A stretch of 64,000 nt of DNA from the NCBI GenBank assembly GCA_016719465.1, contig JADJYY010000018.1, positions 1 through 64,000 on the forward strand, in the 5' to 3' direction. The notes under the pieces were generated by a model. It searched no databases, was not told the DNA's origin, and saw only the letters and a program-made list of their open reading frames with translations. Each line of letters opens with the position of its first letter. The stretch's first letter is position 1. This stretch comes from Hydrogenophilales bacterium (GTDB lineage Bacteria > Pseudomonadota > Gammaproteobacteria > Burkholderiales > Thiobacillaceae). Below, in pieces: positions 46,569 to 54,387 of this stretch. Position numbers and translations under genes: made by a program.

Positions 46569-46901
46569 ATGGAACTTGAAATCAACGGCAGAACGGTGGA
46601 AACCGACCCCGAGGGCTATCTGGCCAACCTGGCCGACTGGGACGAGGACGTGGCTGAATTCCTGGCTTCCCAGGACAAGCTGACCCTGGAAGAGAACCAC
46701 TGGAAGGTGATCCGCTACATGCGGGACTTCTTCAACGAGCATGGCACCGCGCCCAATCTGCGCTTCCTGCAGAAGGGGCTGAAGGAAGAGTTCGGCGACG
46801 AATGGGGCGAGAAGAAATTCCTCTTCGACCTGTTCCCCTTCGGTCCCGCCAAGCAGGCCGGTCGTTACGCCGGGACGCCCAAGCCCACCGGCTGCGTATG
46901 A
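46569..46901 (+). CDS. tusE: DsrC/TusE-family protein, paralogue 1 (CysA only)
   Basis: 110 aa. ELEINGRTVETDPEGYLANL, DWDEDVAEFLA, HWKVIRYMRDFF and the C-terminal arm PKPTGCV. The penultimate Cys109 (CysA) is kept; the residue 11 places earlier, where true DsrC has CysB, is Gly98 (KQAGRYAG). CysA-only members are TusE-like sulfur carriers in tRNA 2-thiouridine synthesis or sulfur relay. ATG at 46569 with GAGAGGA upstream. Followed by its own terminator, so monocistronic. Confidence 0.88.
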   Translation: MELEINGRTVETDPEGYLANLADWDEDVAEFLASQDKLTLEENHWKVIRYMRDFFNEHGTAPNLRFLQKGLKEEFGDEWGEKKFLFDLFPFGPAKQAGRYAGTPKPTGCV

Positions 46902-46929
46902 TGTAACGCTGGTCCGAATGGACTACACT

Positions 46930-46958
46930 CGCCCCGGCCTGTCCGGGGCGATTTTATT
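46930..46958 (+). terminator. Rho-independent terminator after TusE-like gene
   Basis: CGCCCCGG / CCGGGGCG stem (8 bp), 5-base loop, then ATTTTATTT. It lies 29 bases after the stop. Confidence 0.8.
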
Positions 46959-46971
46959 TGGGCGTCTCATC

Positions 46972-47266
46972 ATGAAGAAAATCCACTCTCTGCTCCCCTT
47001 GCTGTTGCTGGTATCAAGCCAGGCAACGGCCTTTCCCTGGTACGGCCAGGGGAGAGAATTTTCGTGGCGCTGCGCTCATGACCCCGGATGAACGCAAGAG
47101 CCATGTCTCCCGCCTCCAGAACATGAAATCCTTCGATGAATGCAAGGGCTACATGAACGCCCACTACCTGGAACTGGACAAGCGCGCCAAGGAAAAAGGC
47201 GCGGTCCTGCCCCCCATCCAGGGCGACCCCTGCGAAGTCATGAAGACCATGGGGCGATTCCGCTGA
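46972..47266 (+). pseudogene. Small secreted protein, one frameshift
   Basis: The ATG at 46972 gives a signal peptide (IHSLLPLLLLVSSQATA) and FPWYGQG; a one-base indel in the GGGGAGA run near 47052 must be bridged to reach NFRGAALMTPDERKSHVSRL, FDECKGYMNAHYLELDKRA and CEVMKTMGRFR-stop at 47266. The joined product is ~97 aa with two Cys. The TPDERKxHVxRLxxMKSFDEC pattern is a small conserved family of unknown function in betaproteobacteria. The indel sits next to a homopolymer, so error is likely. Confidence 0.65.
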
Positions 47267-47273
47267 AGTCCCG

Positions 47274-47319
47274 CCGCCAATGAAAAACGGCCCTCACCAG
47301 GGCCGTTTTTCATTGGCGG
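47274..47319. terminator. Long perfect inverted repeat, bidirectional terminator
   Basis: Two perfect 21-bp arms (47274-47294 and 47299-47319) with a CACC loop; the A5 and T5 tracts are inside the arms (AAAAACGGCCCT / AGGGCCGTTTTT). It separates two convergent genes and can serve both. Confidence 0.92.
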
Positions 47320-47340
47320 CCGTTTTCGGCCCGGCGGGCG

Positions 47341-47706
47341 TCAATGCACGCTGCCGAAGGAGGGATCGACGTTGCCCGAGGGGGTGGGGATGCCCGCCAT
47401 CCTGCAACCCTGGGTCACCGGTCCGCGCGGGAAGAGTTTGTAGAGGAACTTGCGCCCGCCCTGGTCGATGTAGGCGTCTTCCATGGCCTTCAGCAGCGAG
47501 CGCGCGTTGGATTCGGGACCGCATTCGGCAAAGTGGTCGCGCAGGAAGCAGATGACGTCCATGTGGGAATCGGTGAGTTCGATGCCCTCCTGCCTTGCCT
47601 GATCCCGCGCCAGATCCTCGCTCCAGTTGTCCAGATCGTTGAGATAGGCGTCCGCATCGCAGGGCGCCAGGTTTTCCGCCATCACGAGTTTGTTGATGTC
47701 CAGCAT
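47341..47706 (-). CDS. DsrC-family protein, paralogue 2 (CysB only)
   Basis: 121 aa; ATG at 47706 with GAGGAG upstream. DNWSEDLARDQARQEGIELT, HMDVICFLRDHFAECG and the arm FPRGPVTQGCRMAGIPTPSG. Cys101 aligns with CysB of DsrC, but the CysA position 11 residues later is Asn112, and the arm runs on for nine more residues (VDPSFGSVH). Thus it has the reverse cysteine pattern of paralogue 1, 440 bases away. It cannot form the intramolecular CysA-CysB bond of DsrC. Function unknown. Confidence 0.85.
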   Translation of the reverse strand: MLDINKLVMAENLAPCDADAYLNDLDNWSEDLARDQARQEGIELTDSHMDVICFLRDHFAECGPESNARSLLKAMEDAYIDQGGRKFLYKLFPRGPVTQGCRMAGIPTPSGNVDPSFGSVH

Positions 47707-47813
47707 GTCCGTTCTCCTCGTCGTTAAAGACAGGCTGTGAGTAGCCTGATATGTCTCTAGCACGCGACGCGGAAAATACAATAACTTATTGAATATTAAG
47801 ACTAAATGGTCTT

Positions 47814-48692
47814 TTATCCGGTCGTTTGCCCTATTTCCCGAAGCACCCGAAAGCCGAGATTCACGTCCAGTTCGTTCCACATGCGTGGCTTGCGGGCGGC
47901 GGACCGGGAATGCCAGGCGGATTCGAACCAGGAGCCGCCCTTGGTGACGAACCATTGCCCGGGTTTGACGGCGCCGGCGCTGATCCGGGCATCCACCGGG
48001 CCGACCCAGGGATCGGCCGTGAATTCCCATATATTGCCGTGCATGTCGTGGAGGCCCCAGAGGTTGGCGGGGTAGAGGCCCACGTCAACGGTTTGCTGCA
48101 TGGGCGCGCAGAACGGCAGGAAGCGCCGCCAGCCCTGGACACCGCGGCCGCTGATCTGGAAGGAGCCGGTGTTGGCCTCGACGCAGCCCAGGGTGTCGCC
48201 GAAGCAATAGCGGGTGGCCGAGCCGGCCCGGGCGGCATATTCCCATTCCGCTTCGCCGGGCAGCCGATAGCGATGACCGGATTTTTCCGAGAGCCAGGCC
48301 AGGTAGGCATTGGCTTCGTCCCGGTTGATGTTGGTCACCGGGCGGCGGCCCTCCGCCAGGACCAGGTGGTCGGTCCAGACAAAACCCGTCTCCCGCGCGA
48401 AAACGCCGAACTCCTCGGCGGTGACGCAAAAACGGCCCAGGGCGAAGGGCCTGTCGATTTCGACCCGGCGTGGGAGCTGCTCGCCGAAGCCGCGATCCTC
48501 GGGCTTGGCGCCCATCTCGAACACGCCAGCGGGGATCAGGCGGAGTTCCGGACCCCGGGTGCCATCATCCAGCGCATCGCGGAAGGCGATTCCGCAATCC
48601 AGTCGGGCGGCGGCATTGGCCTGGAGGGCGACCAGTTGCGCCGGGGTCAGATCGTGGACATAAGGCGGTTCGGTATCGGCGGCAAGGTTCAT
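47814..48692 (-). CDS. SUMF1/FGE-domain protein (NirV-like)
   Basis: 292 aa. RLIPAGVFEMGAKPEDRGF, RPVTNINRDEANAYLAWLSE, YRLPGEAEWEYAARAG, LWGLHDMHGNIWEFTADPW and SRSAARKPR...NLGFRVLRE are the FGE-sulfatase fold. NirV proteins of this type accompany nirK in some denitrifiers, and others modify amino acids or ergothioneine/OvoA-like substrates; the substrate here is unknown. No NirK is in the window. The ATG at 48692 overlaps the stop of a moaC remnant (ATGA). Confidence 0.8.
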   Translation of the reverse strand: MNLAADTEPPYVHDLTPAQLVALQANAAARLDCGIAFRDALDDGTRGPELRLIPAGVFEMGAKPEDRGFGEQLPRRVEIDRPFALGRFCVTAEEFGVFARETGFVWTDHLVLAEGRRPVTNINRDEANAYLAWLSEKSGHRYRLPGEAEWEYAARAGSATRYCFGDTLGCVEANTGSFQISGRGVQGWRRFLPFCAPMQQTVDVGLYPANLWGLHDMHGNIWEFTADPWVGPVDARISAGAVKPGQWFVTKGGSWFESAWHSRSAARKPRMWNELDVNLGFRVLREIGQTTG

Positions 48693-48832
48693 TGGTTTTT
48701 CCTGTGCTCGGACTTGTCCCCCGGCTTGCCCTGCGGGCGCGCCGATTCGATGACCATGCCCCGGTCCACCGCCTTGCACAAGGCGTGGATGGCGAGCAGG
48801 GCGACGCCAACTGATTGAAAGCAATGGGGCAT
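48689..48832 (-). pseudogene. moaC: C-terminal remnant of MoaC
   Basis: 47 codons: SVGVALLAIHALCKAVDRGM, VIESARPQGKPGDKSEHRKN-Q. The CKAVDRGM motif preceded by VALL-I and followed by the GGKSG-like tail is the C-terminus of MoaC (cyclic pyranopterin monophosphate synthase, molybdopterin pathway). The first ~110 residues, with the active site Asp/Lys/His, are missing. Translational coupling to the SUMF1 gene suggests a once-intact moaC-SUMF1 pair. Confidence 0.65.
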
Positions 48833-49117
48833 GACAAACACGACCTCAGGTTTTGTCCATCTGATTTGGACACGATAGGGAGAAGATACTCGAATGCATC
48901 TTCCCGGCAACCGTGTCAGCGTGAATGGTTCAGCACCGCAATTATGGGTTGAGGTACGAGACCATCTCCGCGAGATGGCGTTCACCGTGGAAGTGGATGT
49001 ATCGTTTGCCCCGCTGAAAACAAGCCAGCCCGTGACCTTGAATATTGGGCTGGCATGCGCCCCAGGCGCTACCCCCCTCAATTCACCGACAAAACCCCTG
49101 AAGACGGAGAACATTCC
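48833..49117. other. Gene-free stretch beside the moaC remnant
   Basis: 285 bases without a convincing gene. TGTCCA-N7-TGGACA (48854-48872) is an inverted repeat next to the moaC break point, possibly an operator or the scar of a lost element. A minus-strand frame around 48950-49020 (HFHGERHLAEMVSYLNP) reads like the end of a lost gene, but I cannot name it. Confidence 0.4.
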
Positions 49118-49405
49118 TTGATCAAGCAGACTGAATGCAAGCACGAGCCTGGAATCATGGTTCCCGTCATCGACCGCGATCGCTGCGAGGGCAAGGCCGA
49201 TTGTGCGAGGGTTTGCCCCGTGGGGGTTTTCAAGGTGGGGATCCTGCCCCCGGAACTGCGGTCGAATCTCAGCTTCAGGGGAAAAATCAAGGGCTTCGCC
49301 CACCGCTGGCGCCAGGCCTTGCTGGTCAACCCGGGGGCCTGCGAGGCCTGCGGATTGTGCGTCAAGGCCTGCCCGGAAGGCGCCATCACGCTCGCCGGCG
49401 TCTAA
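49118..49405 (+). CDS. 2[4Fe-4S]-type ferredoxin
   Basis: 95 aa with two cluster motifs: CEGKADCARVCPVGVF and CEACGLCVKACPEGAI, separated by a ~35-residue insert (SNLSFRGKIKGFAHRWRQAL). The TTG at 49118 is favoured because GGAGAA lies eight bases upstream and the TECKHEPGIMVPVIDRDR start is conserved in relatives; ATG at 49157 is the alternative. Likely an electron carrier in the anaerobic region. Confidence 0.82.
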   Translation: MIKQTECKHEPGIMVPVIDRDRCEGKADCARVCPVGVFKVGILPPELRSNLSFRGKIKGFAHRWRQALLVNPGACEACGLCVKACPEGAITLAGV

Positions 49406-49509
49406 GTCGCGACTTAGACGCGACTAAGCTGGATGCGAGCGGGGCTGTTACGTCGCCCGCCGCCGTAAGGGGAGGGTTCGGAAGCCTGGTTGGGTTGCGT
49501 GGCGCCCGC

Positions 49510-49998
49510 TCAGGGCAGGGCGGCCAGCGTGTCGCCACCCCCGGTCCGCCGCCGCAATGCCTGGGCGAGACGCCCCATGCCCAGGGGCATGCGGCGGGTC
49601 AGTTCGTCCCAATCCACGGCGTCCAGCAGGTTCTTCAGGGTCAGGCCCAGGTCGGTGTCGCCCTCGATGAGCAGGCGGCGGTTGAAGAACAGGGTGTCCG
49701 GGTCTTCCAGGCGCAGGGAGAGGCGGGCGAAGTCCTCCGCCGTGGCGGTGAATGTCACGTCCACCGGGCCGGCTTTCTCCGCCCTCAGGCCGTCGGGCGC
49801 GACGGAGAGGTACATGGACAGGCCGATGTCCTTCACATGGACGCGGAAGTGCTTGCCGTGGGCCGCGCTCCAGTCCAGTTCGCCCAGGGTGGGCCAGGCG
49901 GCGCGGTTGCAGGCGGCGGCGAAGGCGGCGGAAGGCGGCCAGGCCGGCAGGCGGGAAACAACGCGGGCCAGGCTTTTGGGGAAGGCGGGCAATTTCAT
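49510..49998 (-). CDS. ubiT: UbiT, SCP2-domain accessory factor of anaerobic ubiquinone synthesis
   Basis: 162 aa with an SCP2 lipid-binding fold: LSMYLSVAPDGLRAEKAGPV, DVTFTATAEDFARLSLRLED, NRRLLIEGDTDLGLTLKNLL. UbiT with UbiU and UbiV allows ubiquinone synthesis without O2. The ATG at 49998 overlaps the ubiV stop (ATGA). Confidence 0.88.
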   Translation of the reverse strand: MKLPAFPKSLARVVSRLPAWPPSAAFAAACNRAAWPTLGELDWSAAHGKHFRVHVKDIGLSMYLSVAPDGLRAEKAGPVDVTFTATAEDFARLSLRLEDPDTLFFNRRLLIEGDTDLGLTLKNLLDAVDWDELTRRMPLGMGRLAQALRRRTGGGDTLAALP

Positions 49999-50906
49999 GG
50001 GGTGATTTCCTCCAGGTGGCGTTCGGGCTGCCAGGCCATGCCGGCCTCGCCCAGCCAGTAACCGTCGCAGGGCTGGGCGGGCATGAGGGGGGCGAGCTTG
50101 GCGGGGGCGTCGGCGGGGGCGAGGGTACCGTCCAGCAGGGCGCGGAACAGGGTCGCGATCCGCTCCGTGTGTCGGGCTTGAGGCGAGATGCGCAGCAGAT
50201 CCACCTTCGCGGCCTTCAGTTCATCCAGGCGGTGGGCCAGGCTCATGACCCTGGCGGACTGGGTCTGGATGCCGTTGATGCAGAGGAAGTCCTCACCTTC
50301 GCGGGAGGCCAGGACCAGGCCGTCGGGATGCTCGATGCAGCGGAACTGGCAGTCGTCCTTCTGCAGGTTGTAGTGGCGGGCGGTGAAACAGCGCGCCGAG
50401 AAGGCCAGGGGCAGGCGTCCGTAGGCGAACAGCTCGGTCTCCATGCCGGCAGGCACGGGCATGGATGCCAGCATGTCGCGCGGCATCTCCACCGGCGGCA
50501 CCCAGCGCGTGGCGCCCAGGTCGGCCAGCAGGGCCAGGGTGTCCGGGTTGTAGGCGTTGAGCGTCGGGCCGGCGACGAAGGGATGCCTGGCTTCCGCCAG
50601 CAGGCGCACGGCGCCCCATTCATTGGCTTCCACCAGGAAACGACGGTCGGCCACCACCTTGCGCAGGGCCTTGAGGTCCGATTCCGATTCGATCAGGGTC
50701 TGGCTGGCCAGCACCGCCTGCTTGCCGGCGTCGGCGAACTTCTCCGCCAGTTCGATCCAGTCCGGCAGGCGCAGCAGATGCCGCCGGGAACACACCGTCT
50801 CGCCCAGGTAGACGACGTCCACCGGCCAGGACAGGGCCGACTCGTAGAAGGCCAGGGTGTCTTCGCGGGACCAGTAGTAGAGGAGGGGGCCGAGGGCGAG
50901 TTTCAT
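49995..50906 (-). CDS. ubiV: UbiV, O2-independent ubiquinone hydroxylase subunit (U32 family)
   Basis: 303 aa. YYWSREDTLAFYESALSWPV, Cys in ETVCSRRHLLRLP, and the CFTARHYNLQKDDCQFRC set with spacings 13 and 4, which match the four 4Fe-4S ligands of UbiV. Works as a heterodimer with UbiU. Oddity: directly before the ATG (two bases away) stands a run of seven TTGCCCC units instead of a ribosome site; the run is open in frame from a TTG at 50957. Confidence 0.93.
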   Translation of the reverse strand: MKLALGPLLYYWSREDTLAFYESALSWPVDVVYLGETVCSRRHLLRLPDWIELAEKFADAGKQAVLASQTLIESESDLKALRKVVADRRFLVEANEWGAVRLLAEARHPFVAGPTLNAYNPDTLALLADLGATRWVPPVEMPRDMLASMPVPAGMETELFAYGRLPLAFSARCFTARHYNLQKDDCQFRCIEHPDGLVLASREGEDFLCINGIQTQSARVMSLAHRLDELKAAKVDLLRISPQARHTERIATLFRALLDGTLAPADAPAKLAPLMPAQPCDGYWLGEAGMAWQPERHLEEITP

Positions 50907-50908
50907 CA

Positions 50909-50957
50909 GGGGCAAGGGGCAAGGGGCAAGGGGCAAGGGGCAAGGGGCAAGGGGCAA
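50909..50957 (-). repeat. Heptanucleotide tandem array, 7 copies of TTGCCCC
   Basis: Seven perfect 7-base units (GGGGCAA on the plus strand) directly abutting the ubiV start. In the coding direction it reads as Pro/Leu/Ala/Cys residues in frame with ubiV. An unrelated-looking but similar C-rich 7-mer array abuts yaeQ. Confidence 0.95.
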
Positions 50958-51005
50958 GGGGGGGTCAGGTTTTCCTTGGGCCTTGCCCCTTGCTCCTTGT
51001 AACTG

Positions 51006-52010
51006 TCATTTCCAAGGCCGGTAATAGGCGCCCAGTGTATTCATGCTGCCTTCCGAGACCTTGGCCAGTTCCGCCATCCAGGCGGGCAGGGCCTTGAACT
51101 GCTCGGGCGCGCGTTTCACCGAGTCGATGGCGGCGCGCCAGACCCTGGTGACCTGGGCCACGTAGGCGGGGCTGCGCTGGCGGCCCTCGATCTTGACGGC
51201 GGCTATGCCCATGCGCGCCATTTCCGGCAGCATTTCCAGGCTGTTCAGGCTGGTGGGTTCTTCCAGGGCGTAATAGGTCTCGCCCTGGACCTCGAAGCGG
51301 CCCTTGCACAGGGTCGGGTAGCCGGCCTTCTCGTTGTCGGCGTAGCGGTCGATGAGCACGCCGTTGAGGCGGGTTTCCATGCCCTTGGGGGTCTGCTCCC
51401 AGCGCACCGCGTGGCCGGGGGAGCAGGCGCCGAAGGTGTTGGGCGAATCGCCGCAGGCGTAGGAGGACAGCAGGCAGCGACCCTCCACCATGACGCACAG
51501 GCCGCCGAAGGCGAACAGTTCGATCTCCACCTCGGTGTTCTTCACCACGTTCTCGACCTGGGGCAGGGACAGTACCCTAGGCAACACGGCGCGCCGGATG
51601 CCGAAGCGTTCACGGTAGAAATTCACGGCTTCGTAGCTGGTGGCGGAGCCCTGGACTGAAAGGTGCAGGCGCAGCTCGGGATGGGTCCTGACCGCGTAGC
51701 CCATCAGGCCCGGATCGGCCAGGATGATGGCGTTCACCCCCAGGTCGGCGGCGGTGTCCACCGCCTTGTGCCAGCGCGGCAGGGTGTCGGGCTGGGGATA
51801 GGTGTTGAGGGCCATGAGCACCTTGCGGCCCTTGCCCTGGGCGTAGCGGATGCCCTCTTTCAGCGACTTCTCGTCGAAGTTCAGGCCGGCGAAATTGCGC
51901 GCATTGGTGTTGTCCTTGAGGCCCAGGTAGACCCCGTCGGCGCCGTGGTCCACGGCGGCCTTGAGGGCCGGCAGGCTGCCGGCGGGGCAGATCAGTTCGA
52001 GCAGGGGCAT
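51006..52010 (-). CDS. ubiU: UbiU, O2-independent ubiquinone hydroxylase subunit (U32 family)
   Basis: 334 aa. LELICPAGSLPALKAAVDHG, GADGVYLGLKDNTNARNFAG, and the cysteines in LCVMVEGRCLLSSYACG and FGACSPGH, plus the later CKGRFEVQGETYY, which carry the 4Fe-4S cluster. First gene of the ubiUVT operon; 100 bases of C-rich sequence separate it from ubiV. Its upstream region is taken by repeat copy E. No FNR box is seen there, although ubiUVT is commonly anaerobically induced. Confidence 0.93.
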   Translation of the reverse strand: MPLLELICPAGSLPALKAAVDHGADGVYLGLKDNTNARNFAGLNFDEKSLKEGIRYAQGKGRKVLMALNTYPQPDTLPRWHKAVDTAADLGVNAIILADPGLMGYAVRTHPELRLHLSVQGSATSYEAVNFYRERFGIRRAVLPRVLSLPQVENVVKNTEVEIELFAFGGLCVMVEGRCLLSSYACGDSPNTFGACSPGHAVRWEQTPKGMETRLNGVLIDRYADNEKAGYPTLCKGRFEVQGETYYALEEPTSLNSLEMLPEMARMGIAAVKIEGRQRSPAYVAQVTRVWRAAIDSVKRAPEQFKALPAWMAELAKVSEGSMNTLGAYYRPWK

Positions 52011-52028
52011 GGTGTCCGGAACAGGTGT

Positions 52029-52131
52029 TCCCCCCTTTTACAAAGGGGGGTTAGGGGGGATTTACAGGTGGTGGAGAGGTCAGGCCGAGCTAAATCCCCC
52101 CCAGCCCCCCTTTGTGAAAGGGGGGAGCCGG
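52029..52131. repeat. GC-rich palindromic repeat, copy E
   Basis: Left TTCCCCCCTTTTACAAAGG with TTAGGGGGGATTTA, right CTAAATCCCCCCCAGCCCCC with TTTGTGAAAGGGGGGA, ~25-base centre. Lies between the yhcC-like stop and the ubiU start, so within or next to the ubiU promoter region. Confidence 0.85.
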
Positions 52132-52152
52132 TCATCGGGAGGATTGGATCGG

Positions 52153-53136
52153 TCATGCTTGTATCGGCGTTTCGATGGATGTTGACTCGGTGTTAATAAC
52201 ACCTTCTTGTCCTGAATTATGCCGAAAAAAAGCCTGGCCCTGGCGGCTGTCGCGCCGCCGCAGTTCGGCGACGATGGCGTTGACCACCGGCCATTTGGTC
52301 GAGCACCAGGCGGGCGCCAGCAGCAGGTTGGCGGGGGCGGTGCCGGTGACCCGGTGGTAGACGATGTCCCAGGGCGTGCGCTCGATCAGATCGGCGGCGA
52401 TGGCGACATAGTCCTCCTGGGGCAGGGGACTGTATTCGCCACGCCGCCATTCGTTGGCCAGTTGGGTGCCTTTCACGACATGCAGCGGGTGCAGCTTGAG
52501 GCCGTCGGTACCGATGTCCAGCACGATGTCCAGGCTTTCCCGGGCGTGCCAGGCCTCCTCGCCGGGCATGCCGACGATGAGATGGGTGCAGACGGGGATG
52601 TTCAGGCGCCGGGCCGCCCGGGTGGTGTGCATGTATTCCTTGAGGCCGTGGCCCCGGTTGACCCGGTCCAGGCTTGCGTCGAAGGCGGACTGTAGTCCCA
52701 GTTCCAGCCACACCTCCATACCCCGGTCGTGGTATTCCGCCAGCAGGTCCAGCACCGCCGGCGGCACGCAGTCGGGACGGGTGCCCACCGACAGGCCGAT
52801 CATGCCCTCCACCGCCAGGGCCTGGTCGTAGAGGGCCCGGAGCTGGGCCACGTCGGCATAGGTGTTGGTGTAGGCCTGGAAATAGGCCAGGTACTTGCTC
52901 GCCCGCGTGCGCCGGCCGATGCCGCGCCGGCCGGAATCAAGCTGCTCGCCGAGGGGCACGGGGCTGCGTCCGTTGGGGCTGAAGGAGGCGTTGTTGCAGA
53001 AGGTGCAACCACCGATGCCCTTGGCCCCGTCCCGGTTGGGGCAGGTGAAGCCGGCGTCGAGGGCGATCTTGTGCACCCGCTCGCCGTGCTTTTTCAGCAG
53101 GTACTGGCCAAAGGTGTGAACGCGCTCGGAAAGCAT
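52153..53136 (-). CDS. yhcC: Radical SAM protein, YhcC/TIGR01212 family
   Basis: 327 aa. GFTCPNRDGAKGIGGCTFCN is the distinctive cluster motif of this family (Cys-x14-Cys-x2-Cys), with YFQAYTNTYADVAQLRALYD and LELGLQSAFDASLDRVNRGH. The family has sequence similarity to tRNA-modifying elongator-like enzymes; the substrate is not established. ATG at 53136. The last codons contain a 15-bp palindrome (52190-52204). Confidence 0.88.
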   Translation of the reverse strand: MLSERVHTFGQYLLKKHGERVHKIALDAGFTCPNRDGAKGIGGCTFCNNASFSPNGRSPVPLGEQLDSGRRGIGRRTRASKYLAYFQAYTNTYADVAQLRALYDQALAVEGMIGLSVGTRPDCVPPAVLDLLAEYHDRGMEVWLELGLQSAFDASLDRVNRGHGLKEYMHTTRAARRLNIPVCTHLIVGMPGEEAWHARESLDIVLDIGTDGLKLHPLHVVKGTQLANEWRRGEYSPLPQEDYVAIAADLIERTPWDIVYHRVTGTAPANLLLAPAWCSTKWPVVNAIVAELRRRDSRQGQAFFRHNSGQEGVINTESTSIETPIQA

Positions 53137-53219
53137 GTCAGTGTGTGCCGGGCCGTCGCAGGCAAACCGACACCCCCTCGGGGGGCAGCGGGTGGAGCGA
53201 GCGTGGGGGCAGTTTCATC

Positions 53220-54377
53220 TCAGTTCTTGTCGCGGTAGAGCCAGATCGCGAACACGATGCCGAACCAGACCAGGGCGGTCAAGGCCGGCATGCCGGAACA
53301 CTTGTAGCCCAGCAGGGGCAACACGGCGGCGGCGAGGAACAGCAGGGCGCGGGGGCCGTTCCAGCGCGTGATCCGGGCCCGATCCTCGGCGTGGCGGGCG
53401 GCGTTGCGCCCGGCCTCCACCCAGACCGGCGCCAACTGGCCAGCGGCGCCCGTCACCAGAGGCATCAGGAACCCGGGCAGGAAGAGGGTCAGGGGCCCCA
53501 GGCTGTCCGGCCCGAACAGGGTGCCGTAGAGGGCGAACGCGAAGCCCGGGAGGGCGGCCGCCAGCACCGGCTCGGCGCCATGCCAGGCGATGAGGCGGGG
53601 GCGATGCAGTCGCCACCAGGCGCGGCCCATGTTGAGACACACCCAGGCCCAGAGCAGGCCGCCCAGCCAGGCCAGCGGGGGCAGGGCCGCCTGCCCGGCG
53701 GCCAGCAGCAGGCTGCCCGACAGGGCCCATTTCAGGTCGGTCCGGAGTCGGCCGGCGACATGGGGGTCGGGCTGGTTGGCGGCGGTGGGCATGAGCACCT
53801 GCAAGGTACCCACCGCGGTCAGGCCGACGAAGCCGTAGAGATTGATGTGGATGTGGAAATCCCGCAGGGCGCCATGCCACTCGGGAAAAATCGGCATCAG
53901 GATAGCGGTGGCCAAACCGAGGGCCAGGCAGCCCATGGCGGCCACGTACCAGGCCAGGCCGGGATGGGGCTTGCCCAGGGCCTTGCCGGCCATGGTCCGC
54001 ATCCAGCCAAGCATCAGCAGGGCGCCGGCCAGGGCCAGGCCGGCGCCGGCCAGGATCCAGATGAAGTCGAGCGCGCCGGCGAAGACCACCAGCGCCATCG
54101 CGCCGGCCGCCAGCATCAGGTAGGGCAGCCGCGCCGCCCAGGGGCCGGCGCCGCGTCCGCGCGTGAGCACCGGCACGAAATGCTGCATGGCGGCGGTGAT
54201 GAGGCTCATCACCCCCACCGCCAGGACCAGATGCGCCCAGAACGCGGGCGCCGCGCCGATGGCCCTGGGCAACGCCTGGCCGGCCAGGAAGGCCAGCAGG
54301 GTGGCGACGATGAGGGCGATCAGCATGGGGGCTTGTGGAGCCCGCGCGTCCCGGCGGTCGCCGGGGCGCGCGTTCAT
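53220..54377 (-). CDS. Polytopic membrane protein, heme-copper oxidase subunit I-like or NnrS-like
   Basis: 385 aa with about 11-12 helices. Histidines sit in helices at HLVLAVGVMSLITAAMQHFV and FHIHINLYGFVGLTAVGTLQ, and PTAANQPDPHVAGRLRTDLK follows. The His-rich helix pattern recalls heme-binding NnrS or the HCO subunit I-like proteins of denitrifiers, but the family is not certain. It starts 10 bases after the DUF2249 gene and is probably co-transcribed with it. A role in NO or nitrite metabolism is inferred from context. Confidence 0.65.
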   Translation of the reverse strand: MNARPGDRRDARAPQAPMLIALIVATLLAFLAGQALPRAIGAAPAFWAHLVLAVGVMSLITAAMQHFVPVLTRGRGAGPWAARLPYLMLAAGAMALVVFAGALDFIWILAGAGLALAGALLMLGWMRTMAGKALGKPHPGLAWYVAAMGCLALGLATAILMPIFPEWHGALRDFHIHINLYGFVGLTAVGTLQVLMPTAANQPDPHVAGRLRTDLKWALSGSLLLAAGQAALPPLAWLGGLLWAWVCLNMGRAWWRLHRPRLIAWHGAEPVLAAALPGFAFALYGTLFGPDSLGPLTLFLPGFLMPLVTGAAGQLAPVWVEAGRNAARHAEDRARITRWNGPRALLFLAAAVLPLLGYKCSGMPALTALVWFGIVFAIWLYRDKN

Positions 54378-54387
54378 CCGGGAGGCG

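Noticed and set aside
48894..49121. 75-codon plus-strand frame before the ferredoxin
   Set aside because: No family features, ends just past the ferredoxin start, and lacks a clear ribosome site; more likely non-coding or remnant DNA.
52190..52204. Palindrome GGTGTTAATAACACC, similar in core to GACGTTAATAACG near 22884
   Set aside because: Lies inside the last codons of the radical SAM gene and the other between convergent stops; two short cores are too little for an operator claim.
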